A stretch of DNA of 64,000 nt from CAUZWH01 sp965224275 (GTDB lineage: Bacteria; Pseudomonadota; Alphaproteobacteria; SHVV01), in contig CBDCYR010000015.1 of the NCBI GenBank assembly GCA_965224275.1, forward strand, positions 248,001 through 312,000. The letters run 5' to 3'. Under the pieces are notes generated by a model that saw nothing but the letters and a program-made list of their open reading frames with translations, was not told where the DNA came from and did not search any database. Below are positions 34,000 to 42,621 of the stretch, piece by piece. The translations under genes and the position numbers were made by a program. Each line of letters starts with the position of its first letter. Position 1 is the first letter of the stretch.

Positions 34000-34031
34000 G
34001 TTTGTTCGATTAGTCAGTTCATTTGGTTGGT

Positions 34032-34895
34032 ATGACAGCACAAGCACGCGAAGCAGCCGATCTTATACGTACACGCGTGGGCAAACCGCCATCGATCGGG
34101 TTCATTCTCGGGTCGGGGTTGGGTTTGGTCGCCGATGGTATCAGCGATACCGTTGAGATCGACTATGGCGAGTTGCCGGGCTTTCCTAAACCCAGTGTCG
34201 CCGGTCATTCGGGAACTCTGATTGTCGGCGAGTTGGGCGGTCAACGGGTCGCCTGCATGAAGGGTCGCGCCCACACTTATGAAGGCGACGTGACCGCCAT
34301 GCTCACCCCGGTGCGGACGCTAAAACTGCTGGGCTGCACCACCCTGGTCGTCACCAATGCCGCCGGCTGCCTGGTCGCCGATTGGTCACCGGGTTCGCTG
34401 ATGCTGATTACCGATCATATCAACCTGCAGCCGAGCAATCCGCTGGTCGGTGCCAACGACGACGCTTTCGGGCCGCGCTTTCCCGATCTGACCGCGGCCT
34501 ACGACGCGGATCTGGGGCGGCGCTTCCATGCGGTCGCCGCGCAAAGGTCGATCACCTTGCACGACGGCGTCTATATCGCCTGCACCGGCCCCTACTTCGA
34601 AACGCCGGCGGAAATCCGTGCCTTTCGTACGCTGGGTGCGGATGCGGTCGGGATGTCGACGGCGCCCGAGGTCATCGTCGCACGCCATTGCGGCCTGCGC
34701 GTCGCCGGTGTTTCGGTGTTGACCAATCTCGCGGCCGGTATGACCGGTGAGGTCTTGAGCCACGAAGACACGCTGGCCTCGGCCGCGTCCGGCGCGCAAG
34801 ACTTCTCGCGCCTGTTGGCCGGTGTTCTCGAAGGGCTTCCGGCTCGCCCTGAGCGGCGTTCTGCGGCACACTGGATTCCCCATGAGCACACCTGA
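34032..34895 (+). CDS. Purine-nucleoside phosphorylase, PNP/MTAP (trimeric) family
   Basis: A 287-residue phosphorylase that splits purine nucleosides with phosphate to base and (deoxy)ribose 1-phosphate. The phosphate-site strand IGFILGSGLGLVAD, GHSGTLIVGEL, the KGRAHTYEG loop, VVTNAAGCLV and GPYFETPAEIRAFR, VGMSTAPEVIVARH all follow the trimeric PNP pattern. ATG 34032 is my start; TTG 34023 in frame is an alternative and neither has a clear ribosome site. Its end overlaps the next gene by 14 nt. Confidence 0.92.
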   Translation: MTAQAREAADLIRTRVGKPPSIGFILGSGLGLVADGISDTVEIDYGELPGFPKPSVAGHSGTLIVGELGGQRVACMKGRAHTYEGDVTAMLTPVRTLKLLGCTTLVVTNAAGCLVADWSPGSLMLITDHINLQPSNPLVGANDDAFGPRFPDLTAAYDADLGRRFHAVAAQRSITLHDGVYIACTGPYFETPAEIRAFRTLGADAVGMSTAPEVIVARHCGLRVAGVSVLTNLAAGMTGEVLSHEDTLASAASGAQDFSRLLAGVLEGLPARPERRSAAHWIPHEHT

Positions 34896-35925
34896 CTCCA
34901 ACCCGCCCCATAGTCACAACAAGAGCGGCAACAATGTCGCGGCCGGCCCGTGGTCGGCGCCGTCCGAGGCAGACACCGCCCGCAATCCGGGCACCGCTCT
35001 CGAAGTTGAGTGGGTGCGCGAGATCCGCGTCAATCGCAGCGCTGTCGAGCGCCGTGCGGCAACTCTGGTCACCCGGCGCAGCGTCAAGAAAGACTGGCAG
35101 GCGGCGTGGCTGCTGAAGGCGATTACCACGATCGACCTCACCACCCTGGCCGGCGACGATACCCCGGCCAAGGTCAATCGCCTGTGTGCCAAAGCCATGC
35201 GGCCCGTGCGCGCCGATTTGTTGGCGGCGCTGGGCATGGTCGAGCGGCCACCCCTGGGGGTCGGCGCGGTCTGCGTTTATCATGCCATGTTGCCGACGGC
35301 GACAGCCGCGCTGGCCGGTAGCGGCGTCCCCATCGCCGCGGTCGCGGCCGGCTTTCCAGCCGGGCTATCGCCGCTGGAAACCCGGCTGCGGGAAATCGAG
35401 GCCTCGGTGGCGGCCGGTGCCACCGAGATCGACATCGTCATCAACCGCGGCCACGTCCTGACCGGCAACTGGCGCGCGCTCTACGACGAGGTGCGGGCGT
35501 TTCGCGAGGCTTGCGGCGGCGCCCATCTGAAATCGATCATCGCGACCGGGGATCTGTCGACCCTGCGCAACGTCGCGCGCGCATCGGTCGTGTGCATGAT
35601 GGCGGGATCGGATTTCATTAAAACCTCGACCGGCAAGGAAGCCGTCAACGCGACCCTGCCCGTCAGTCTGGTGATGGTGCGCGCGATTCGCGACTATTTC
35701 GAGCGCACCGGCCACCGCGTCGGCTTCAAAGCCGCCGGTGGCGTCAGCACCGCCAAGGCTGTGCTCGGCTACCAATCGCTGATGAAGGAAGAGCTCGGCC
35801 GGGCCTGGCTCGAGCCGTCGCTGTTCCGCATCGGCGCCTCGAGCCTGCTGGCGGATATCGAACGCCAGCTCGAGCACCACGTCACCGGACGCTACTCAGC
35901 CTTCAACCGCCACCCCACGGCCTAG
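34882..35925 (+). CDS. deoC: Deoxyribose-phosphate aldolase
   Basis: A 347-residue class I aldolase converting 2-deoxyribose 5-phosphate to glyceraldehyde 3-phosphate and acetaldehyde. The barrel has TIDLTTLAGDDTPAKVNRLC, VCVYHAMLPTA, AGFPAGLSPLETRLREIE, EIDIVINRG; the Schiff-base lysine is in DFIKTSTGK and the second lysine in VGFKAAGGV. The N-terminus carries about 60 residues rich in Asn/Ser/His that are not in short E. coli-type enzymes. ATG 34882 overlaps the PNP gene by 14 nt, so the two are coupled. The acetaldehyde it makes is a likely substrate for the dehydrogenase that follows. Confidence 0.95.
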   Translation: MSTPDSNPPHSHNKSGNNVAAGPWSAPSEADTARNPGTALEVEWVREIRVNRSAVERRAATLVTRRSVKKDWQAAWLLKAITTIDLTTLAGDDTPAKVNRLCAKAMRPVRADLLAALGMVERPPLGVGAVCVYHAMLPTATAALAGSGVPIAAVAAGFPAGLSPLETRLREIEASVAAGATEIDIVINRGHVLTGNWRALYDEVRAFREACGGAHLKSIIATGDLSTLRNVARASVVCMMAGSDFIKTSTGKEAVNATLPVSLVMVRAIRDYFERTGHRVGFKAAGGVSTAKAVLGYQSLMKEELGRAWLEPSLFRIGASSLLADIERQLEHHVTGRYSAFNRHPTA

Positions 35926-35926
35926 C

Positions 35927-38332
35927 GTGTCGACGATCGCCGAAATCTTCGAGTCGATGGACTACGGCCCGGCGCCGGAGAGCGCTGATGTCGCCACCGC
36001 CTGGCTCGATCGCCAGGCTCGTCGCATGCGGCTGTTTGTTGGCGGTGAGTTTGTCAAACCACATTCCATGGAATATTTCTCGACCATCAATCCGGCCACC
36101 GCGCAGCCGCTCGCCGAGATCGCTCAGGCGGGACCTGAGGACGTCGACGCCGCCGTTGCAGCGGCCCGCGCCGCACAGCCCGCCTGGCGCAAATTGGGCG
36201 GTCACGGCCGCGCCCGTTTCCTCTACGCACTGGCCCGGCTGGTCCAAAAACACAGCCGCTTGCTGGCCGTGCTCGAGACGCTCGACAACGGCAAGCCGAT
36301 CCGCGAGACCCGTGACATCGATATCCCGCTGGTCGCGCGTCACTTCTACCATCACGCCGGCTGGGCCCAGCTCATCGACAGCGAATTCGACGGGTCCGAA
36401 CCGGTCGGCGTGGCCGGCCAGATCATTCCATGGAATTTCCCGCTGCTGATGCTGTCGTGGAAACTCGCCCCGGCGCTGGCGGCAGGTTGCACGGTGGTCT
36501 TGAAGCCGGCCGAATTCACCAGCCTGACGGCCCTGTTGTTCGCCGAACTCTGCCACGAAGCAGGCCTGCCTGCCGGCGTGGTCAACATCATTACCGGCGA
36601 TGGCCGCAGCGGCGAGCTGATCGTCAATCACACGGGCGTCGACAAGATCGCCTTTACCGGCTCGACCGATGTCGGCCGCTCGATACGCCAGGCTACCGCC
36701 GGCAGCGGCAAGGAACTGACGCTTGAACTCGGCGGTAAGTCCCCGTTCATCGTGTTTGATGACGCTGATCTCGATAGCGCGGTGGAAGGCGTGGTCGACG
36801 CGATCTGGTTCAACCAGGGCCAGGTGTGCTGCGCGGGTTCGCGATTGCTGCTGCACGAGGCCATTGCCGCGGCCATGGTCGACAAGCTCAAGCGGCGCAT
36901 GGAGACGCTGCGGGTTGGCGATCCCCTCGACAAGGCGATCGATATCGGCGCCATCGTGGCCCCGGTCCAGCTCGAACGCATCGAACGCCTGGTCAAACAG
37001 GGCGTCGACGAGGGCGCGACGATCTGGCAGCCAAGCTGGGCCTGCCCCACCGAGGGCTATTTCTATCCGCCGACTTTACTGACCGACGTCGAACCGGCGG
37101 CGACGGTGGCGACCGAAGAGATCTTCGGACCGGTTTTGGCAACCATGACGTTTCGTACACCGGCCGACGCCGTGGCACTGGCCAACAACACGCGCTATGG
37201 GCTGGCGGCCAGCGTGTGGACCGAAAGCATCAACCTGGCGCTCGACATCGCACCGCAGCTCAAGGCCGGCGTGGTGTGGATCAACTCGACCAATCTGTTC
37301 GATGGCGCGGTTGGCTTCGGCGGCTACCGCGAATCCGGGTTCGGCCGCGAGGGTGGCCGCGAAGGCATGTGGGCCTACCTGCGATCGCGCTCGCTAACCA
37401 GCCTGCCCCGCTACGCCGCCGACGACGGCGTCGGCGACACCATCGCCGGACCGACCCCGGCCGGGCCTTCGGACGCGGCCGCACGCGCCATCGACCGCAC
37501 CGCCAAAATGTATATCGGCGGCAAACAGACGCGCCCCGATTCCGGTTATAGCCGTGGGGTGACAACGCCCGACGGCGCTTTTATCGCCGACGTTGGTGAT
37601 GGCAATCGCAAGGATATTCGCGACGCCGTCGAAGCGGCGCGTAAAGCCGATGGTTGGAGCCGCGCCACGGCCCATAACCGCGCCCAGGTGATTTACTACG
37701 TCGGCGAGAATCTCGACGCGCGCGCCAGCGAATTTCGCGACCGCCTGGTCGCAATGACCGGTGCAACCAAACGGGCCGCGGCCAAAGAGGTCGAGGCCAG
37801 CGTGCGCCGGCTGTTCACCTATGCCGCTTGGGCTGACAAATATGACGGGGCTGTACACGCGCCGCCGATGCGTAATGTTACGGTCGCGATGAACGAGCCG
37901 CTCGGTGTGATTGGTATTGTCTGCCCGACCGAGGCCCCGCTGCTCGGCTTTGTGTCGCTGATCGCGCCCGCCATCGCGATGGGCAACCGCGTGATTGCTA
38001 TTCCCTCGGCGCGTTATCCGCTGTCGGCGACCGATTTCTACCAGGTGCTCGACACCTCCGATGTCCCTGGCGGCTGCCTCAATATCGTGACCGGCGATCG
38101 CGACAGTCTGGCACGGGTCTTGGCCGAGCACGATGAGGTCGATGCGGTGTGGTACGTCGGCCCGGCGACAGGCGCGGCGATGGTGGAGGCAGCCTCGATC
38201 GGCAACCTTAAGCAGATCTGGGTCAATCATGGTCGGCGTCGCGACTGGTTCGATTCGGCTCAGGGTGAAGGCCGCGAATTCTTGCGCCGCGCGACGCAGG
38301 TTAAAAACATCTGGGTGCCTTACGGCGAGTAG
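35927..38332 (+). CDS. Two-domain aldehyde dehydrogenase (second domain degenerate)
   Basis: An 801-residue fusion. The first half is a complete NAD(P)-dependent aldehyde dehydrogenase: IIPWNFPLLMLSWKLAPAL, KPAEFTSLTAL, the FTGSTDVGRSI loop, ELGGKSPFIVFDDAD (general base Glu) and FNQGQVCCAGSR with catalytic Cys301, then EEIFGPVLATMTF. The second half, from about residue 525, resembles an aldehyde dehydrogenase cofactor domain (YIGGKQTRPDSG, NEPLGVIGIVCPTEAP, LNIVTGDR) but has no Glu-Leu-Gly-Gly or Gln-x-Cys motif and ends early. It likely scaffolds or dimerises. GTG 35927 starts 1 nt after the deoC stop. Oxidation of acetaldehyde or another deoxyribose-derived aldehyde is inferred from context. 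Confidence 0.88.
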   Translation: MSTIAEIFESMDYGPAPESADVATAWLDRQARRMRLFVGGEFVKPHSMEYFSTINPATAQPLAEIAQAGPEDVDAAVAAARAAQPAWRKLGGHGRARFLYALARLVQKHSRLLAVLETLDNGKPIRETRDIDIPLVARHFYHHAGWAQLIDSEFDGSEPVGVAGQIIPWNFPLLMLSWKLAPALAAGCTVVLKPAEFTSLTALLFAELCHEAGLPAGVVNIITGDGRSGELIVNHTGVDKIAFTGSTDVGRSIRQATAGSGKELTLELGGKSPFIVFDDADLDSAVEGVVDAIWFNQGQVCCAGSRLLLHEAIAAAMVDKLKRRMETLRVGDPLDKAIDIGAIVAPVQLERIERLVKQGVDEGATIWQPSWACPTEGYFYPPTLLTDVEPAATVATEEIFGPVLATMTFRTPADAVALANNTRYGLAASVWTESINLALDIAPQLKAGVVWINSTNLFDGAVGFGGYRESGFGREGGREGMWAYLRSRSLTSLPRYAADDGVGDTIAGPTPAGPSDAAARAIDRTAKMYIGGKQTRPDSGYSRGVTTPDGAFIADVGDGNRKDIRDAVEAARKADGWSRATAHNRAQVIYYVGENLDARASEFRDRLVAMTGATKRAAAKEVEASVRRLFTYAAWADKYDGAVHAPPMRNVTVAMNEPLGVIGIVCPTEAPLLGFVSLIAPAIAMGNRVIAIPSARYPLSATDFYQVLDTSDVPGGCLNIVTGDRDSLARVLAEHDEVDAVWYVGPATGAAMVEAASIGNLKQIWVNHGRRRDWFDSAQGEGREFLRRATQVKNIWVPYGE

Positions 38333-38350
38333 CCGTGGGCTCCCTGTTGC

Positions 38351-39685
38351 ATGACACAACCCGACTTTTTCCCTCAGGAAATCATCCGCAGAAAGCGTGA
38401 TGGCAAGACCCTGAGCGATGCAGAAATCGCGTTCATGGTGGGTGGAATCACGTCCGGTACGGTGTCTGAGGGTCAGGCCGCGGCGTTCGCGATGGCAACC
38501 TTCTTCCGTGACATGACGGCCGATGAATGCGTAGCCCTGACCCTTGCCATGCGCGATTCGGGAACGGTGCTGGATTGGCACGATGCCGGCTTGCCGGGAC
38601 CGGCTTTGGATAAACATTCGACCGGCGGCGTCGGCGACAAAGTGAGCCTGATGCTGGCCCCCATCGTTGCGGCGTGCGGTGGTGCGGTACCGATGATTTC
38701 CGGACGTGGACTCGGTCATACCGGCGGGACGCTCGACAAACTCGATGCCATCCCCGGCTACGATACGCAGCCTGACATTGCTACCTTCCGCCGCGTGGTA
38801 AGTCAGGTCGGTTGCGCCATCATTGGCCAGACCGCCGATCTCGCCCCCGCCGATGGACGGCTGTATGCCATTCGTGACGTCACCGCGACGGTCGAATCCG
38901 TTCCCTTGATAACGGCGTCGATCCTGTCAAAGAAACTGGCCGCCGGACTCGATGGATTGGTGATGGACGTCAAGACCGGTAGCGGCGCATTCGCGGCCGA
39001 CCATGAAACCGCCAAACGCCTCGCCCAAAGCATCGTCGAGGTGGCCAACGGTGCCGACGTAACGTGCGTTGCCTTGATCACTGACATGAACCAAGTGTTG
39101 GGCCGGACCGCCGGCAATGCTCTGGAGGTTCGTGAAGCGATCGATTTCCTACGCGGCGATTCCCAGGACGCGCGTTTGTTCGACGTGGTGACGGCGCTCT
39201 CGAGCGAACTGCTCGTGATCGGGTGCCTGTCGGATACGATCGAAGACGCAAAAGCGAAAATTACGTCGTCGCTGACCTCGGGCAAGGCCGCCGAGTGCTT
39301 CGGCGCGATGGTCGCTGACCTCGGCGGCCCCATGGGGCTGATGGAGCGTCCGGATGATCACCTTCCCGCGGCGACCGTAGACGTAGCGATTTTGCCAACG
39401 CGAAGCGGCATCGTTCACGCCATCGATACCCGCGCGTTAGGGGTTGCCGTGATGCAGCTTGGCGGTGGACGTCGCCGGGCCGACGACGCCGTCGACTACG
39501 CGGTCGGCCTTTCCGCTGTGGTCGCGATCGGCGAGCCGGTGGGGCCGGACGCGCCGCTGTGCCGTGTGCATGCGCGATCTCCGTCCGCCGCGGAGGATGT
39601 GGCCGGCGCTATTCGCGACGCGATATCGATCGAGGACGCCCCAGCACAGGCGATGTCCCTCATCTACGAACGGGTTACTGCATGA
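38351..39685 (+). CDS. deoA: Thymidine/pyrimidine-nucleoside phosphorylase
   Basis: A 444-residue phosphorylase producing deoxyribose 1-phosphate from thymidine or deoxyuridine. The glycosyltransferase family-3 layout is clear: the N-terminal helical part QEIIRRKRDGKTLSDAEIAF, KHSTGGVGDKVSLMLAP (phosphate loop), SGRGLGHTGGTLDKLDAIPG, VDKxTGSGAF-type DVKTGSGAF, and the C-terminal barrel-sandwich domain with GGGRRRADDAVDYAVG. Its last bases overlap the adenosine deaminase start (ATGA). Confidence 0.95.
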   Translation: MTQPDFFPQEIIRRKRDGKTLSDAEIAFMVGGITSGTVSEGQAAAFAMATFFRDMTADECVALTLAMRDSGTVLDWHDAGLPGPALDKHSTGGVGDKVSLMLAPIVAACGGAVPMISGRGLGHTGGTLDKLDAIPGYDTQPDIATFRRVVSQVGCAIIGQTADLAPADGRLYAIRDVTATVESVPLITASILSKKLAAGLDGLVMDVKTGSGAFAADHETAKRLAQSIVEVANGADVTCVALITDMNQVLGRTAGNALEVREAIDFLRGDSQDARLFDVVTALSSELLVIGCLSDTIEDAKAKITSSLTSGKAAECFGAMVADLGGPMGLMERPDDHLPAATVDVAILPTRSGIVHAIDTRALGVAVMQLGGGRRRADDAVDYAVGLSAVVAIGEPVGPDAPLCRVHARSPSAAEDVAGAIRDAISIEDAPAQAMSLIYERVTA

Positions 39686-40659
39686 TCCCCAAGGCCGAGT
39701 TGCACGTCCATCTCGAAGGTGCCGCGTCACCGGATCTGGTTCGCCGACTTGCTGAGCGCAACCAAATCGATCTCGCCCCGTCACTGTTCGACGAGCAGGG
39801 TAACTTCGCATGGAACGATTTTCTACATTTCCTCGAGGTCTATGACGCAGCGGCCGGTGTCATCAGGACGGTCGCGGACTATCGCGACGTCACGTATGAA
39901 TATTTGCGCGCCTGTGCCGAGGAAGGTGCCATCTACGTTGAGCTCATGTCATCGCCCGACCATGCTGCCGAGGCCGGCATGAGTTACCAGGATCACGTCG
40001 ACGGCATCGTTGCCGGAATTGATGATGCGCGGCGGGATCATGATATTGAAGGCCGCCTGATCGTGACATGCGTACGCCATTTTGGGATCGAGCGGGCGAT
40101 GGACGTTGCGCGTCAGGTCGTCGCCAATCCCCACCCGTTTATCGTTGGCTTCGGTATGGGCGGCGATGAGGCGGCCTGGCCGCCCGCACAATTCAAGGAT
40201 GCCTTCGGATATGTTGCGGCCGCAGGGTTGCCCTGCACGGTACATGCTGGCGAATGGGCCGGTCCGGATATGATCCGGCAGGCGATTGAAACCCTTCCAG
40301 TGCAGCGAATTGGCCACGGCGTGCATGCAATCGAAGATCCGGAACTTGTCGCGGAAATAGCTGATCGCGGCATCACGCTCGAGGTCTGTCCCGGGAGCAA
40401 TATCGCCACTGGAATCTATCCGTCGCGGCAAGCGCACCCGTTACGCGCGCTGCGCGACGCCGGCGTGAAGGTGACCCTTAACTCGGATGATCCGCCTTAT
40501 TTCGCCACCTCGGTGGGGCGGGAATACGACCGGGCGGCCCGGGAAATGCATCTTAGCGATCAAGAATTGCGCGAAATCACACTTGCCGCGATAGATGCCG
40601 CGTTCGTCGATGACGGGACCAAGCGCGTGTTGCGCGAACGCGTCAAGCTCGACATCTAG
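39682..40659 (+). CDS. add: Adenosine deaminase
   Basis: A 325-residue TIM-barrel deaminase of adenosine (or adenine). Zinc ligands: H8 and H10 in LHVHLEG, His in TVHAGEW, and the aspartates in NSDDPP; the catalytic HAGE glutamate and RIGHGVHA helix are intact. ATG 39682 overlaps the deoA stop as ATGA, so they are translationally coupled. It would convert imported adenosine to inosine for the phosphorylase at 34032. Adenine deaminases of the same family cannot be ruled out. Confidence 0.92.
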   Translation: MIPKAELHVHLEGAASPDLVRRLAERNQIDLAPSLFDEQGNFAWNDFLHFLEVYDAAAGVIRTVADYRDVTYEYLRACAEEGAIYVELMSSPDHAAEAGMSYQDHVDGIVAGIDDARRDHDIEGRLIVTCVRHFGIERAMDVARQVVANPHPFIVGFGMGGDEAAWPPAQFKDAFGYVAAAGLPCTVHAGEWAGPDMIRQAIETLPVQRIGHGVHAIEDPELVAEIADRGITLEVCPGSNIATGIYPSRQAHPLRALRDAGVKVTLNSDDPPYFATSVGREYDRAAREMHLSDQELREITLAAIDAAFVDDGTKRVLRERVKLDI

Positions 40660-40668
40660 TCCCTGACG

Positions 40669-41520
40669 ATGGAACCGTTGGTTTTTGCCGTCGTACTGGG
40701 CGCGGCGTTCTTTCACGCCACTTGGAATGCACTGATCAAGGTCGAGGGCGACCGGCTTGTCGCAATGGCGTTGCTCAACGTCGCGTGCGCGGTTTGTGCG
40801 GTGCCATTCATTATTTGGGGCGGCGTCCTACGCTTTGATGTCATCCCCTGGGTGCTGCTGTCGGGCGCCCTCCACACGATCTACTTTTTGATGCTGATCG
40901 CCGCCTATCGGGTCGGCGATCTCTCCCATGTCTATCCAATCGCGCGGGGGTCTTCGCCCCTGCTCGTCGCCGTCGTTGCGACCCTTTTTATCGGCGAGCG
41001 CCTACCCACGATCGGGATTTTTGCCATTATTCTTATTTCGATCGGCATCGTCAGTTTGACGCTGTTGGCGCGGAGCACGCATGCGATCTGGGGCCGCGCC
41101 ACGCTCTTGGCAATAGCGATCGGCGTCATGATCTGCATCTACACCGTGATCGACGGTTTCGCCGTGCGCTTAAACGGTGACGTTCTGCCGTTTGCCGGCT
41201 GGCTGTTTATCGCCGGCGCTATTCCGACAACCGTCATCGCAATTGTCATGCGGGGGCCATTGATCATCCGATTGACGCGGGTGCAGTGGCGCAACGGACT
41301 CGGAGCCGGAGGGCTCGCATTTTCAAGCTACGCGCTGGTTCTTTGGGGCATGAGCCGGGCCCCCGTCGCTTATGTTTCGGCACTGCGCGAAGTCAGCGTG
41401 ATCGTCGCGGCGGTGATTGGAACGCGATTGATGGGAGAGCCATTTGGCCGCGGGCGGGTTGTGGCGGCATCGGTGGTCGCGCTCGGTGCCGTGCTGCTGC
41501 AAACGCAGCAGGTTTTGTAA
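40669..41520 (+). CDS. EamA/DMT-superfamily transporter in the nucleoside operon
   Basis: A 283-residue membrane protein with about ten hydrophobic segments in two halves (first half AFFHATWNALIKVEGDRLVA and YRVGDLSHVYPIARGSSPLL; second half GLAFSSYALVLWGMSRAPVA and ALREVSVIVAAVIGTRLMGE). The YPIARG and ALREVS motifs place it with EamA proteins of the small-metabolite exporter type. It starts 9 nt after the add stop. In this setting it may export free bases or excess intermediates, which is inference from neighbours. Confidence 0.85.
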   Translation: MEPLVFAVVLGAAFFHATWNALIKVEGDRLVAMALLNVACAVCAVPFIIWGGVLRFDVIPWVLLSGALHTIYFLMLIAAYRVGDLSHVYPIARGSSPLLVAVVATLFIGERLPTIGIFAIILISIGIVSLTLLARSTHAIWGRATLLAIAIGVMICIYTVIDGFAVRLNGDVLPFAGWLFIAGAIPTTVIAIVMRGPLIIRLTRVQWRNGLGAGGLAFSSYALVLWGMSRAPVAYVSALREVSVIVAAVIGTRLMGEPFGRGRVVAASVVALGAVLLQTQQVL

Positions 41521-41529
41521 GGCGCGAGC

Positions 41530-42177
41530 ATGGTGAAACTTAAGGTTTGCTGCATCAGCAGTGTTGGTGAAGCAGAACTTGCGATTGCCAAGGGCGTGGA
41601 CGCGCTTGGCCTGGTGTCTCACATGCCGAGCGGCCCAGGCGTGATCGATGAGGCGTTGATTTCCGAAATCGCGGCAGCGGTGCCGCCGCCGATTGCGACG
41701 TTTCTGCTCACCAGCCTTGATGACGTTGATGCAATTATCGCGCAGCAGCGCCGCTGCCGAACCAACACACCTGGCAGTCACGCCGAATTGCGGCGCGCGC
41801 TGCCGGGCGTTGGCCTGGTTCAGGTGATCCATGTGCGTGACGAAGGATCACTCGACCAGGCGCGTTGCATCGCACCCGATGTGGATGCCCTCCTGCTCGA
41901 TTCGGGAAATCCCGGCCTCGCCACGAAGGAACTCGGTGGCACCGGCCGCGTCCACAATTGGGATATTAGCCGCCAGATCGTTGACTCCGTCGCGGTGCCG
42001 GTATTTCTGGCCGGAGGCTTCAACTCAGAAAACATTGTGGCGGCATTGACCGCGGTGCGTCCATTTGGCGTTGATATATGCAGTGGTCTTCGCACGGACG
42101 ATGCGCTCGATGCGGTCAAGCTCACCAGCTTTGTCCGCGCCGTTCGCAAATCTTCAGGGATCTACCCCACCGAATAG
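41530..42177 (+). CDS. TrpF-like (phosphoribosylanthranilate isomerase family) protein
   Basis: A 215-residue TIM-barrel protein with the TrpF pattern: KLKVCCISS (catalytic-type Cys7 kept, but the following Gly of KxCGI is Cys), GVDALGLV, LLLDSGNPG (Asp124, matching the second catalytic residue), GGTGRVHNWDIS and FLAGGFNSENIVAAL with GVDICSGLR. Canonical TrpF makes a tryptophan precursor and sits with trp genes; none are here. Placed 9 nt after the transporter in a nucleoside breakdown operon, it may isomerise or otherwise handle a phosphoribosyl compound instead. Fold certain, reaction open. Confidence 0.82.
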   Translation: MVKLKVCCISSVGEAELAIAKGVDALGLVSHMPSGPGVIDEALISEIAAAVPPPIATFLLTSLDDVDAIIAQQRRCRTNTPGSHAELRRALPGVGLVQVIHVRDEGSLDQARCIAPDVDALLLDSGNPGLATKELGGTGRVHNWDISRQIVDSVAVPVFLAGGFNSENIVAALTAVRPFGVDICSGLRTDDALDAVKLTSFVRAVRKSSGIYPTE

Positions 42178-42188
42178 AGGAGCAAGAG

Positions 42189-42593
42189 ATGGCAGGAAAA
42201 ACAATCTACAACCCCGATACGCTCGGCGAGCCGGTCGGACCGTTCTCGCGTGCGGTGCGGATCGGCGATATCCTTTACATCGCCGGCACATCGGCGATCA
42301 CCCACCAAACCGGGCCAATCTGGGATCGTCCGCTAACAGACAATTTTGAAGAGCAGGCGCAGCTTACGTATAGCAATATTGGCAATGTGCTCGAGGACGC
42401 CGGCGCCACTTGGGACGATGTTTACAAGACGACGGTGCTCTTAAAGGACCGCAAATATTTCGACGAGTTGGGCAAGGTTCGCACCGAGTTTCTGCCCAAC
42501 AAAGAGTACGTATCAACGGCCTTTATCTGCGACCTGATCCGCGACGACATGCTGATCGAAGTCGACGCCGAGGCGTATGTCGGCGGCAAATAG
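42189..42593 (+). CDS. RidA/YjgF-family protein lacking the deaminase arginine
   Basis: A 134-residue Rid protein with the trimeric chorismate-mutase-like fold: VGPFSRAVRIGDILYIAGT, EQAQLTYSNIGNVLEDAGAT, VLLKDRKYFDELGKV, IEVDAEAYVG. Archetypal RidA enzymes use an arginine (R105 in E. coli TdcF) in a P-x-R-S-x-V stretch to hydrolyse imines; here the matching segment reads KEYVSTAF with Val108. It is therefore from another Rid branch with a different or unknown activity; 2-aminomuconate-type deaminases are also Rid relatives. GAGGAGC lies 6 nt before ATG 42189. Last gene of the operon. Confidence 0.85.
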   Translation: MAGKTIYNPDTLGEPVGPFSRAVRIGDILYIAGTSAITHQTGPIWDRPLTDNFEEQAQLTYSNIGNVLEDAGATWDDVYKTTVLLKDRKYFDELGKVRTEFLPNKEYVSTAFICDLIRDDMLIEVDAEAYVGGK

Positions 42594-42621
42594 AAACGGG
42601 GTAACGAGGCAACGGCCGTGG

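Noticed and set aside
37394..38719. 441-codon open frame on the minus strand across the ALDH and deoA genes
   Set aside because: The plus strand carries two clear enzymes here; the minus product is low-complexity Arg/His/Asp-rich, typical of antisense reading in GC-rich DNA.
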